Under the pieces are notes generated by a model that saw only the letters and a program-made list of their open reading frames with translations, searched no databases and was not told the DNA's origin. Below are positions 6,420 to 12,704 of a stretch of DNA of 14,249 nucleotides, one piece after another. The position numbers were made by a program, and so were the translations under genes. Positions within the stretch are counted from its first letter, which is position 1, and each line of letters begins with the position of its first letter. Source of the DNA: an uncultured Bacilli bacterium (lineage in GTDB: Bacteria > Bacillota_I > Bacilli_A > RF39 > UBA660); the NCBI GenBank assembly GCA_947589375.1, contig CANQAO010000017.1:1-14249 (forward strand), written 5' to 3'.

Positions 6420-7511
6420 ATGAAGACAAAGTATTTAATGTTAGATATTTTTCTAATTACCTCATTACTCGTTTTAGCGGTGGTTATAAACGTGTCTTTT
6501 TCGCATATTTTAGAAAATAATATAAAAATGTCCGAAATAACTAGAGCTAATAATGAACTTGTGTATAATGATTCAACGAAGCCTATTTATAATGACGTTA
6601 CTGGCGAAACTCATCGCACGATTGAATATACTGAAGGTAAATCATATGGAATTGATGTTTCGGCTTGGCAAGGTAAAATTGACTGGGCCAAAGTTAAACA
6701 AAGTGGCACTGAATTTGCGATTATTAGAGTAGGTTTCCGTGGTTATGAAAAAGGGGACATTAATATCGATAAATATTTCTATACGAATATGAATGGTGCT
6801 TTAGCTAATGGTATCAAGGTCGGGGTTTATTTTTATTCGGCGGCTAAAAATGAAAAGGAAGCGATTGATGAAGCTAAATTTGTCGAAGATAAAATAGAAC
6901 CTTATCGTAATTTAATTACTTATCCAGTCGTCTTTGATTTAGAAAAAATTAACTTAGATAGATTAACAGGTATTAGTGGCACCCAAGTGACGAAAAATGC
7001 GATTGCTTTCTTAGACCATATTCAAAATGCTGGCTATACACCAATGTTTTATACTGGTATCATCCACACTCGTATTGCCTGGCACATGGATAAATTAGAA
7101 AAATACCCTATATGGTTAGCCGACTATGTTGATAAAACAAATTATCAAGGCAAATATGATATGTGGCAATATACCTCGAGTGGTAAAGTTAAAGGTATTA
7201 GTGGCCGCGTTGATTTAAATGTCGCTAACTTTAAAGTCTTAGTTAGTGAAAATGATATAGCGAATGACAAAGTTATTCAAAATATGAAATTTAATAAAGT
7301 AAATGATACCGTTACCGTCACTACTTTTGCTAATTTCCGCAAATCCCCAACGGCCGAATTAGAAAATAAAATAACTGATTCCATTCCCGCGGGCACCAAA
7401 TTAAAAAGATTAGCAGTTAGTGAAGATGGCTTATGGTCCAAAGTTATATATAAAGATAATGTTGGTTATATCTTTAGTAATTATGTTACTAATAAACCGA
7501 AAATGATTTAA
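6420..7511 (+). CDS. GH25 muramidase (lysozyme), paralogue of the preceding gene
   Basis: A 363-residue homologue of the 5083-6306 product with the same plan: anchor helix (about 9-30), linker, GH25 barrel (about 75-272) and SH3-like domain (about 295-356, with FANFRKSP). Catalytic acids are all present: Asp79 (GIDVSAW), Asp173 and Glu175 (FDLE), Asp265 (RVDLN). The linker is about 30 residues shorter than in the first copy. Long shared stretches such as GALANGI and GVYFYS show a tandem duplication, but each copy has its own promoter and terminator, so they may be expressed under different conditions. ATG 6420 is preferred over GTG 6411, since AAGGTGAT then sits at the same 5-nt distance as in neighbouring genes. 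Confidence 0.92.
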   Translation: MKTKYLMLDIFLITSLLVLAVVINVSFSHILENNIKMSEITRANNELVYNDSTKPIYNDVTGETHRTIEYTEGKSYGIDVSAWQGKIDWAKVKQSGTEFAIIRVGFRGYEKGDINIDKYFYTNMNGALANGIKVGVYFYSAAKNEKEAIDEAKFVEDKIEPYRNLITYPVVFDLEKINLDRLTGISGTQVTKNAIAFLDHIQNAGYTPMFYTGIIHTRIAWHMDKLEKYPIWLADYVDKTNYQGKYDMWQYTSSGKVKGISGRVDLNVANFKVLVSENDIANDKVIQNMKFNKVNDTVTVTTFANFRKSPTAELENKITDSIPAGTKLKRLAVSEDGLWSKVIYKDNVGYIFSNYVTNKPKMI

Positions 7512-7536
7512 CTAGAAAAATTTCTAGTTTTTTCTT
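7510..7536 (+). terminator. Intrinsic terminator after the second GH25 gene
   Basis: AACTAGAAA (7510-7518) is the reverse complement of TTTCTAGTT (7521-7529); the innermost bases form the loop, and a T-run follows. The stem begins at the second base of the stop codon. Confidence 0.85.
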
Positions 7537-7537
7537 T

Positions 7538-7566
7538 TAATAAAACCTTTTTACTTTTCATACAAT
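7538..7566 (+). promoter_or_regulatory. Sigma-E-like (mother-cell) promoter of dacB-spmA-spmB
   Basis: CATACAAT (7559-7566) exactly fits the Bacillus sigma-E -10 consensus CATACAnT. Fourteen bases upstream, TAATAAA (7538-7544) holds the ATA core of the sigma-E -35 but lacks its final TT. No good sigma-A -35 is present for this -10. The B. subtilis dacB operon is known to be sigma-E dependent, which agrees. Confidence 0.6.
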
Positions 7567-7582
7567 TATCTAGGTGATCAAG

Positions 7583-8656
7583 GTGAAAAAGCTCTTACTA
7601 TTACTCTTGTTATTTATTCCGTTTAATGTACATGCCTTTACTTCTAATGCTAAAGGGGCAATTTTAATGGATACGGATAGCCATCGTATTTTATATGCTA
7701 AAAACGCACATTATACTCAAAGTGTTGCTTCGATTTCGAAAATCATGACGGCGATGGTTGCTATTGAAAGCAAGAATCTTCAAACGCCGATAACTATTGG
7801 CAATGAAGTTTTAAAAGCCCATGGTTCAGGTGTTTATATTAAACCGGGTGAAGTTTTAACCCTTGAAGATTTGCTTTATGGTCTTATGCTTAGAAGTGGC
7901 AATGATGCCGCTTTAGCTATTGCGACATACGTATCTGGCGATGTTCAAAAATTTACGGCTAAAATGAATGAGCTCGCACAAAAGATAGGCATGCAAGATA
8001 CCGTATTTAATAATCCTAGTGGATTAGATGAAGAAAAAGGCAATATTTCTTCCGCTTATGATATGGCCCTATTAATGAGTTATGCCATGCAAAACAAAAA
8101 CTTTAGAGAAATCGTCAAAACCAAAGTATATAAACTTAAAACTAATAAAAATGTCTATGTTTGGCATAATAAAAATAAACTTTTAAATACTTATCGTTAT
8201 ACGACAGGGGGCAAAACGGGATATACTAAAAAAGCTAAACGCACTTTAGTCACTACGGCTTCCAAAGATGACTTAAATTTAACGGTCGTTACGCTTAATG
8301 ATGGTAGTGACTGGAAAGATCACCAAGCTTTATATGAAGAAGCTTTTAAAAAATATGCTTCCTACACTTTAATCGATAAAGGGAATATTAGTGTTTTAGG
8401 TGAAGATTATTATAAAAACGATACTTTATTTATTAAAAAGGATTTTAAATATCCACTATTAGAAAGTGAAAAAGAAGCCATTACCTTAAAATATAAATTA
8501 ACGAAAAGAAGATATTTTACAAGTGGGACTAAAATCGGTGAAGTGATTTTATACATTGGTGATTCAAAAGTTAAAAGTCAGAATATTTATATTAATAAAA
8601 ATAAATCTAAATTAACCTTTACGCAAAAAATAAAATCTTGGTTTAATGATAAATAA
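7583..8656 (+). CDS. dacB: D-alanyl-D-alanine carboxypeptidase, DacB-like (sporulation PBP5*)
   Basis: A 357-residue penicillin-binding protein (peptidase S11) that removes the terminal D-Ala from peptidoglycan stem peptides outside the membrane. In B. subtilis DacB does this in spore cortex. The signal peptide ends at VHA (16-18). The three active-site motifs are intact: SISK (50-53, Ser50 nucleophile), SGN (105-107) and KTG (211-213). A C-terminal beta domain (about 258-342) and a basic tail follow. The start is GTG 7583, since AGGTGAT then lies 4-5 nt upstream as in neighbouring genes; GTG 7574 overlaps that site. The gene overlaps spmA by 11 nt. The gene name rests on the neighbours, because DacA, DacB and DacF are hard to tell apart by sequence alone. 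Confidence 0.9.
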   Translation: MKKLLLLLLLFIPFNVHAFTSNAKGAILMDTDSHRILYAKNAHYTQSVASISKIMTAMVAIESKNLQTPITIGNEVLKAHGSGVYIKPGEVLTLEDLLYGLMLRSGNDAALAIATYVSGDVQKFTAKMNELAQKIGMQDTVFNNPSGLDEEKGNISSAYDMALLMSYAMQNKNFREIVKTKVYKLKTNKNVYVWHNKNKLLNTYRYTTGGKTGYTKKAKRTLVTTASKDDLNLTVVTLNDGSDWKDHQALYEEAFKKYASYTLIDKGNISVLGEDYYKNDTLFIKKDFKYPLLESEKEAITLKYKLTKRRYFTSGTKIGEVILYIGDSKVKSQNIYINKNKSKLTFTQKIKSWFNDK

Positions 8657-9224
8657 ACTTTGGATATTTTTTATTATTTCTGGCTCCCTTTTTTTAATCA
8701 TTAATGGTAAAGCTGATATTTTAAATTCCCAAATATTATCTAGTGGTAAAACAACTTTAGATTTAATTTTACAAATTTTTCCCTTACTGGCACTTTGGCT
8801 AGGAATTATGAATATTGCTAAAACGTCGGGGCTTTTAGATAAAACTTCTAAATTTATTTCTCCCTTACTGGCTAAACTATTTCCAGAAATTCCAAAGGGT
8901 CATGAATCTTTAGGTTTAATATCTTCCAATATTATTGCTAATCTTTTTGGCTTAGGTAATGCCGCCACCCCTTTTGGTTTAAAAGCGATGGAATCGCTGC
9001 AAAAATTAAATCCCAAAAAAAACGAAGCTACTAGGAGCATGATTACTTTTTTAGTCATCAATACTTGTGGTGTGACTCTCGTACCGACGACGATTATTTC
9101 CCTTCGCATGATGCATGATAGTACGGAGCCGACTAGTATCGTGGTGCCATGCATTATTGTTACTTTTTTATCGCTCATTATTGGTCTTATTATCGACAGA
9201 CTTTTTTCGCGAAGGTATAAATGA
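8646..9224 (+). CDS. spmA: Spore maturation protein A (nucleoside-recognition/Gate membrane protein)
   Basis: A 192-residue membrane protein close in size to B. subtilis SpmA (196). The family pattern is clear: IFPLLALWLGIM (44-55), a G-L-L-D segment, NLFGLGNAATPFGLKAM (98-114) and a conserved Thr/Pro-rich VPTT near the third helix. SpmA and SpmB work together; in B. subtilis their loss impairs spore core dehydration and heat resistance, and they are thought to affect transport or cortex maturation. The start overlaps the dacB stop, so translation is probably coupled and no separate promoter is expected. It also overlaps spmB by 4 nt. Confidence 0.92.
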   Translation: MINKLWIFFIISGSLFLIINGKADILNSQILSSGKTTLDLILQIFPLLALWLGIMNIAKTSGLLDKTSKFISPLLAKLFPEIPKGHESLGLISSNIIANLFGLGNAATPFGLKAMESLQKLNPKKNEATRSMITFLVINTCGVTLVPTTIISLRMMHDSTEPTSIVVPCIIVTFLSLIIGLIIDRLFSRRYK

Positions 9225-9739
9225 AATTACTTTCAAATTTATTTATTCCCGTTTTAGTATTAACAATTATTATTTATGGAGCGAAAAAAAAGATCAATGT
9301 TTACGATAGTTTTTTAGAAGGGGCTAAAGAGGGACTGCCGATGATTATAAATATGTTCCCACCCCTTTTGGCCATGATCTTAGGGATTAATATTTTTACC
9401 AATAGCGGTTTAATCGATGAAATGTTTCAGTTTTTAAAGCCCTTTTTTTATTTTATTCATGTCCCTTTAGAAATTCTGCCAATCGCCGTTATGCGTCCTC
9501 TTTCTGGCAGTTTTGGTTTGGCCCTTTTAAATGATTTATATACCCTTTATGGGGTTGATAATTATTTAAGTATTTTAGCTTCGATTATTCAAGGCTCAAG
9601 TGATACTACTTTATACATTATTACATTATATTTTGGAACGATTGGAATTCAAAAAATTAGATATGCTTTATGGGCTGGTCTTTTAGCCGATTTATGTACC
9701 GTAATTTTAAGTTTGCTTATTGTCCCCTTGTTTTTTTAA
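9221..9739 (+). CDS. spmB: Spore maturation protein B
   Basis: A 172-residue membrane protein, close to the 178 of B. subtilis SpmB and related to SpmA (the two look like halves of one longer membrane protein fused in some bacteria). Signatures include GLPMIINMFPPLLAM (38-52), MRPLSGS (90-96) and QGSSDTTLYI (123-132). ATG 9221 overlaps the spmA TGA as ATGA, a standard sign of translational coupling within an operon. It likely acts as a complex with SpmA in the membrane during spore maturation. The stop codon lies inside the promoter region of the following rluB gene. Confidence 0.92.
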   Translation: MKLLSNLFIPVLVLTIIIYGAKKKINVYDSFLEGAKEGLPMIINMFPPLLAMILGINIFTNSGLIDEMFQFLKPFFYFIHVPLEILPIAVMRPLSGSFGLALLNDLYTLYGVDNYLSILASIIQGSSDTTLYIITLYFGTIGIQKIRYALWAGLLADLCTVILSLLIVPLFF

Positions 9740-9756
9740 AAAGACTTCGGTATAAT
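9728..9756 (+). promoter_or_regulatory. Sigma-A promoter of rluB
   Basis: TTGTTT (9728-9733), 17-bp spacer, TATAAT (9751-9756). The -35 and spacer overlap the end of spmB. The predicted leader is about 10 nt. It would let rluB be expressed in growth while dacB-spmA-spmB is restricted to sporulation. Confidence 0.7.
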
Positions 9757-9772
9757 TTTATTGGGTGGTTCC

Positions 9773-10486
9773 ATGGAAAGATTACAAAAAATAATCGCTA
9801 ATAGTGGTTTTTGTTCAAGAAGAAAAGCTGAAGAGTTAATTACTAAAGGTTTAGTTAGGGTTAATGGGGAAAAAGTTACTGACTTAGGCACTAAAGCTAA
9901 AGCTTCAGATATTATTACTATAGCTGGTAAAACTTTAAAAAATGAAGATAAAGAATATATTTTACTTTATAAACCACGAGGTGTGGTATCGACGACTAGT
10001 GATGATAAAGGCAGAAAAACAGTCATTAGTTTAATCGATACCGATAAAAGATTATATCCTATCGGCCGGCTAGATTACGATACGAGTGGTTTATTAATTC
10101 TTACTAATGATGGTGAGCTTACTAATTTACTTACGCATCCTAAAAATGAAATAACTAAAGAATATATTGTCAAAATAGATGAGGCAGTAAATCCTACTTT
10201 AATCAAAAAATTAAGTTCAGGAGTTATTATCGATGGGGAGAAAATGAAAGCTGATAGAGTTAAAATAAAAAAACTCGATAAGAAAAAAAAGAAAACCATT
10301 ATCGAAATTGTTCTCCATGAAGGCAAATACCATGAAATTAAAAGAATGTTTGCTTCTCTTGGTTATGAAGTTACCGCTTTAAAAAGAGAAAAGTATGCTT
10401 TTTTGGATTTAAAAGGCTTAACAGCTGGTGAGTATCGCCACCTAACTATTAAAGAAGTTAAAAAATTATATAGTTTAATAAAATAA
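9773..10486 (+). CDS. rluB: 23S rRNA pseudouridine synthase, RsuA/RluB family
   Basis: A 237-residue RNA-modifying enzyme that turns uridine into pseudouridine in 23S rRNA. An S4 RNA-binding domain comes first (about 1-50, with SGFCSRRKAEELI), followed by the synthase domain with YKPRGVVST (66-74) and the catalytic GRLDYDTSGLL (98-108, nucleophile Asp101). EGKYHEIKRMFA near 181-192 is also characteristic. ATG 9773 is chosen because GGGTGG lies just upstream; the in-frame TTG at 9761 contains that site. RluB versus RsuA cannot be told from motifs alone, but the position directly after dacB-spmA-spmB matches B. subtilis rluB. Confidence 0.92.
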   Translation: MERLQKIIANSGFCSRRKAEELITKGLVRVNGEKVTDLGTKAKASDIITIAGKTLKNEDKEYILLYKPRGVVSTTSDDKGRKTVISLIDTDKRLYPIGRLDYDTSGLLILTNDGELTNLLTHPKNEITKEYIVKIDEAVNPTLIKKLSSGVIIDGEKMKADRVKIKKLDKKKKKTIIEIVLHEGKYHEIKRMFASLGYEVTALKREKYAFLDLKGLTAGEYRHLTIKEVKKLYSLIK

Positions 10487-10510
10487 CCACTTCATTTGAA
10501 GTGGTTTTAA
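10485..10510. terminator. Bidirectional terminator between rluB and the convergent hypothetical gene
   Basis: AACCACTTC (10485-10493) and GAAGTGGTT (10498-10506) form a perfect 9-bp stem with a 4-nt loop. A T-run follows on both strands. The left arm starts in the rluB stop codon and the right arm ends immediately before the stop of the minus-strand gene. Confidence 0.85.
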
Positions 10511-11070
10511 CTTGCCTTTTCTAATTTGATGATATGCGCTTTTGTCGGTTTCGCATATTTATTTTCAATATATTTAAAACACTCACTACTTTTAGTAAGT
10601 CTACTTTTACTTACCTTATGACATAAATAATCAACCATTTGATCATTAATATCCATTAAATCTGGTTTCTTTTCTTTAAGGGCTTCTTCTAAGACTGTGT
10701 AAGCGGTAACTTCACCATAAGGTGAGGTTATCATTGGATTAGTACCATCATATGATAAGGTAAATTTATCGTTTTCATTTAAAGCTAATGCTATATCAAA
10801 TAATTCTGATAATGAAAGATTTGGACAATTACTTTTAAAATTACCATAAGCATTCTTTAGTAGAGTAACTGCCAAATGACATGAAGTTAATTCATATTTA
10901 TTATTAAAAGTGGCCATTCCAGTTACTAATGAATGGTTAGCGTCATTGAAATAGGCGAAATAGAAATCTTTTTCATGGTTATTTTCTTTATATAAAGTAT
11001 GTTCCATATCAAAGTATGGTGGGATAATATCGTGTAATGTTTTAGTTATCGATTCCGGGTCGGGATCCAT
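10507..11070 (-). CDS. Hypothetical cytoplasmic protein
   Basis: A 187-residue protein I do not recognise. It has no signal peptide, membrane helix or familiar motif. The N-terminal part is acidic (MDPDPES) and mixed in charge, the middle has a run of small hydrophobic helices (CHLAVTLLKNAYG, 64-76), and the C-terminus is basic (KAHIIKLEK). Coding support is good: AAAGGAGG lies 9 nt before the ATG (11080-11087 on the + strand), a promoter precedes it and a terminator follows. It points away from the switchable surface-protein gene and shares the intergenic region, so it might be involved in regulation or simply be a neighbour. Confidence 0.75.
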   Translation of the reverse strand: MDPDPESITKTLHDIIPPYFDMEHTLYKENNHEKDFYFAYFNDANHSLVTGMATFNNKYELTSCHLAVTLLKNAYGNFKSNCPNLSLSELFDIALALNENDKFTLSYDGTNPMITSPYGEVTAYTVLEEALKEKKPDLMDINDQMVDYLCHKVSKSRLTKSSECFKYIENKYAKPTKAHIIKLEKAS

Positions 11071-11095
11071 TCAAACATTCCTCCTTTATAACTTT

Positions 11096-11123
11096 ATTAT
11101 AACAAATTATCTGCTATTTGCAA
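11096..11123 (-). promoter_or_regulatory. Promoter of the minus-strand hypothetical gene
   Basis: On the minus strand, TTGCAA (11118-11123), 16-bp spacer and TATAAT (11096-11101). The -35 lies within the palindrome TTTGCAAA (11117-11124); the related TTTTGCAAAA (11146-11155) sits in the divergent promoter region, so one regulator could act on both. Confidence 0.6.
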
Positions 11124-11125
11124 AA

Positions 11126-11191
11126 TTTGTGCAAATTTGACATAATTTTGCAAAAAAAATAGGGAAAAACGCTTGACAAGCTATGGGGGGG
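11126..11191 (+). repeat. Promoter-region repeat, complete copy
   Basis: About 60 bp here match 14191-14249 with a few substitutions and 1-nt indels. The shared parts are TTTGTGCA, TTGACATAA, a TTTGCAAA palindrome, an A-run, TAGG and CTTGACAAGCT. This copy continues into seven G and a -10 box. It is therefore a shared regulatory module rather than a chance match. Confidence 0.85.
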
Positions 11192-11198
11192 ATATAAT
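11173..11198 (+). promoter_or_regulatory. Promoter of the surface-protein gene with a G7 spacer tract
   Basis: Perfect -35 TTGACA (11173-11178) and -10 TATAAT (11193-11198) are only 14 bp apart. The spacer contains seven consecutive G (11185-11191), very unusual in this AT-rich DNA. Adding three G would give the ideal 17-bp spacing. The -35 is also the centre of the palindrome GCTTGACAAGC (11171-11181). This is the architecture of promoters switched by homopolymer slippage. The predicted leader is about 88 nt; another TATAAT (11251-11256) lies in it without a matching -35. Confidence 0.75.
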
Positions 11199-11292
11199 GT
11201 AGATAGGTATATAAAAAGGCGTTATAGTGCTAATAAAGTATATGATTTATTATAATGTCTTAATATATACAAAACTATAAAGGAGGAGAAAA

Positions 11293-12588
11293 ATGAAAAA
11301 AGTCTTGTTTGGAGGTATTGCTTTATTTACAAGCGTGTTATTTATGAACAATGTTCATGCAGAAGACCTTTGCACTGTTGCAGATGATGGTACTTTAAGT
11401 AGTCAATTATCTAGTTCTACTTGCTCTACAATTAATTTGGAAAATGGTAAAACTTACAATGGTTTTACAATTTCAAGAGATGTTACAATTGTTGGAAATG
11501 GAGCCACTGTTAACGGAACTATTGAAATAACAGGTGGAACAAAGGTTAAAATCAGTGACTTAACTATGAATGATACAAGCAAATCTAAAGATGATCCATA
11601 TATTAATGTTACTTCTAGTTCAACCAATGTAGATCTTACACTATCAAAGGTTATAATCTATAATGGTAATAAAGACAATAGTCAAACTTTTACATCTGCT
11701 GGAACAGGAGTAAAAGTATCATATGGTGTAAAAGCAGGTACAAAAGTTACTATTGATAATTCTATTATCCACACAAAATATGCCGTTTGGATGGAAGGAT
11801 CAAATAGTGATTTAATTGTTAACAATAGTGACCTTGCTGGATATGCTGCGCTTGATTTAACTTCAAGTTCACATCAAACAGAAAACAATAAAGTTACAAT
11901 TAATCATAGTACACTTACAGGATATGCTATTGGTGAAAGTAAAAATTCTAATGATTATGGAACTATAGTTGTTGGCAACAAAAAGAATGTTACTATTGAT
12001 ATAATTAATAATTCTGTAATAACCAATAATTTTGCCAATGGAATAGATGCTAGAAGTGATTTAATATTAATTAGTGATTATGATGGTAATTCTTCTACAG
12101 ATGTAAACGTAACTGTATCTAATTCTACACTTAAAAATACTGCCAAAGATAACACTTTAGGTGCTGTTTATAATGCTAATAATGAAGAAGGTAACACATT
12201 TAAAACTCAAAACACAGCAGTTACTGGACCTTTATTCGCAAATTCTGACAATTACTTTGTTGATTTTAAAATTGATGGAAAAAGCAATATCGTAGAAGCA
12301 GATAAAGAAGGTAAATTAGACCAAAGTGCTATTCCAAGCCCTAAAAAGGATGGATATAAATTTGAAGGTTGGTATTTAGAAGACACTTATAAAAATGTAT
12401 TTGATACCACTTCAAAGGTTGAAAAAAATATGATTGTATATGCAAAATTTACCGAAATTGAAAACCCTAATGCATTAGATAACGTTCCAAAAACTGGTTC
12501 AAGTCTTCCGATCGCACTAATTGGATTATTAGGATTAGCTACTTTAACAGGAGCTTATTCATTAAAATTAGCATACACTAGAAAATAG
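11293..12588 (+). CDS. Secreted beta-helix surface protein with InlB-type repeat and VPKTG sorting signal
   Basis: A 431-residue cell-surface protein. The signal peptide ends at VHA (21-23). Residues about 45-320 are Asn/Thr/Ser-rich short strands in which patterns like VTIxNSxI recur, as in parallel beta-helix (pectin-lyase-like) proteins, often adhesins or sugar-binding. Residues about 322-388, with GYKFEGWYLED and IVYAKF, match a Listeria-Bacteroides/InlB B-type repeat. The C-terminus has VPKTG (398-402), a hydrophobic stretch and a basic YTRK tail: a cell-wall sorting signal with Val in place of the usual first Leu. No active-site motif is evident. AAAGGAGG precedes the ATG. The adjacent sortase is its likely anchoring enzyme, and expression probably depends on the G-tract promoter. 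Confidence 0.88.
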   Translation: MKKVLFGGIALFTSVLFMNNVHAEDLCTVADDGTLSSQLSSSTCSTINLENGKTYNGFTISRDVTIVGNGATVNGTIEITGGTKVKISDLTMNDTSKSKDDPYINVTSSSTNVDLTLSKVIIYNGNKDNSQTFTSAGTGVKVSYGVKAGTKVTIDNSIIHTKYAVWMEGSNSDLIVNNSDLAGYAALDLTSSSHQTENNKVTINHSTLTGYAIGESKNSNDYGTIVVGNKKNVTIDIINNSVITNNFANGIDARSDLILISDYDGNSSTDVNVTVSNSTLKNTAKDNTLGAVYNANNEEGNTFKTQNTAVTGPLFANSDNYFVDFKIDGKSNIVEADKEGKLDQSAIPSPKKDGYKFEGWYLEDTYKNVFDTTSKVEKNMIVYAKFTEIENPNALDNVPKTGSSLPIALIGLLGLATLTGAYSLKLAYTRK

Positions 12589-12606
12589 GAGAATTTCTCC
12601 TTTTTC
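12587..12606 (+). terminator. Intrinsic terminator after the surface-protein gene
   Basis: AGGAGA (12587-12592) pairs with TCTCCT (12596-12601) around a 3-nt loop, then a T-run. The stem starts at the second base of the stop codon TAG. It is short, so some read-through to the sortase gene is possible. Confidence 0.75.
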
Positions 12607-12639
12607 TTTAACATAATTTTATAATTTTAAAATAAATAC

Positions 12640-12669
12640 TTGACCATTCATGACAAAAAATATTACAAT
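12640..12669 (+). promoter_or_regulatory. Promoter of the sortase gene with a palindrome over the -10
   Basis: TTGACC (12640-12645), 18-bp spacer, TACAAT (12664-12669). The perfect palindrome ATTACA-A-TGTAAT (12662-12674) covers the -10 and could be an operator. Confidence 0.6.
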
Positions 12670-12704
12670 GTAATGGACGAGAACAAAGATTGGTAGGTGA
12701 TAAC

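Noticed and set aside
9115..9309. Small + strand open frame across the spmA/spmB junction
   Set aside because: It is out of frame with two clearly conserved overlapping genes and has no ribosome site.
11137..11165. First TTGACA (11137-11142) as the main -35 of the surface-protein promoter
   Set aside because: At 17 bp downstream the sequence is TAGGGA, a poor -10. The second TTGACA with TATAAT is the better pair despite the short spacer.
11185..11191. G7 run as a mere assembly error
   Set aside because: Cannot be excluded, but the position exactly between two perfect promoter boxes and the partial second copy ending at GG favour a real tract.
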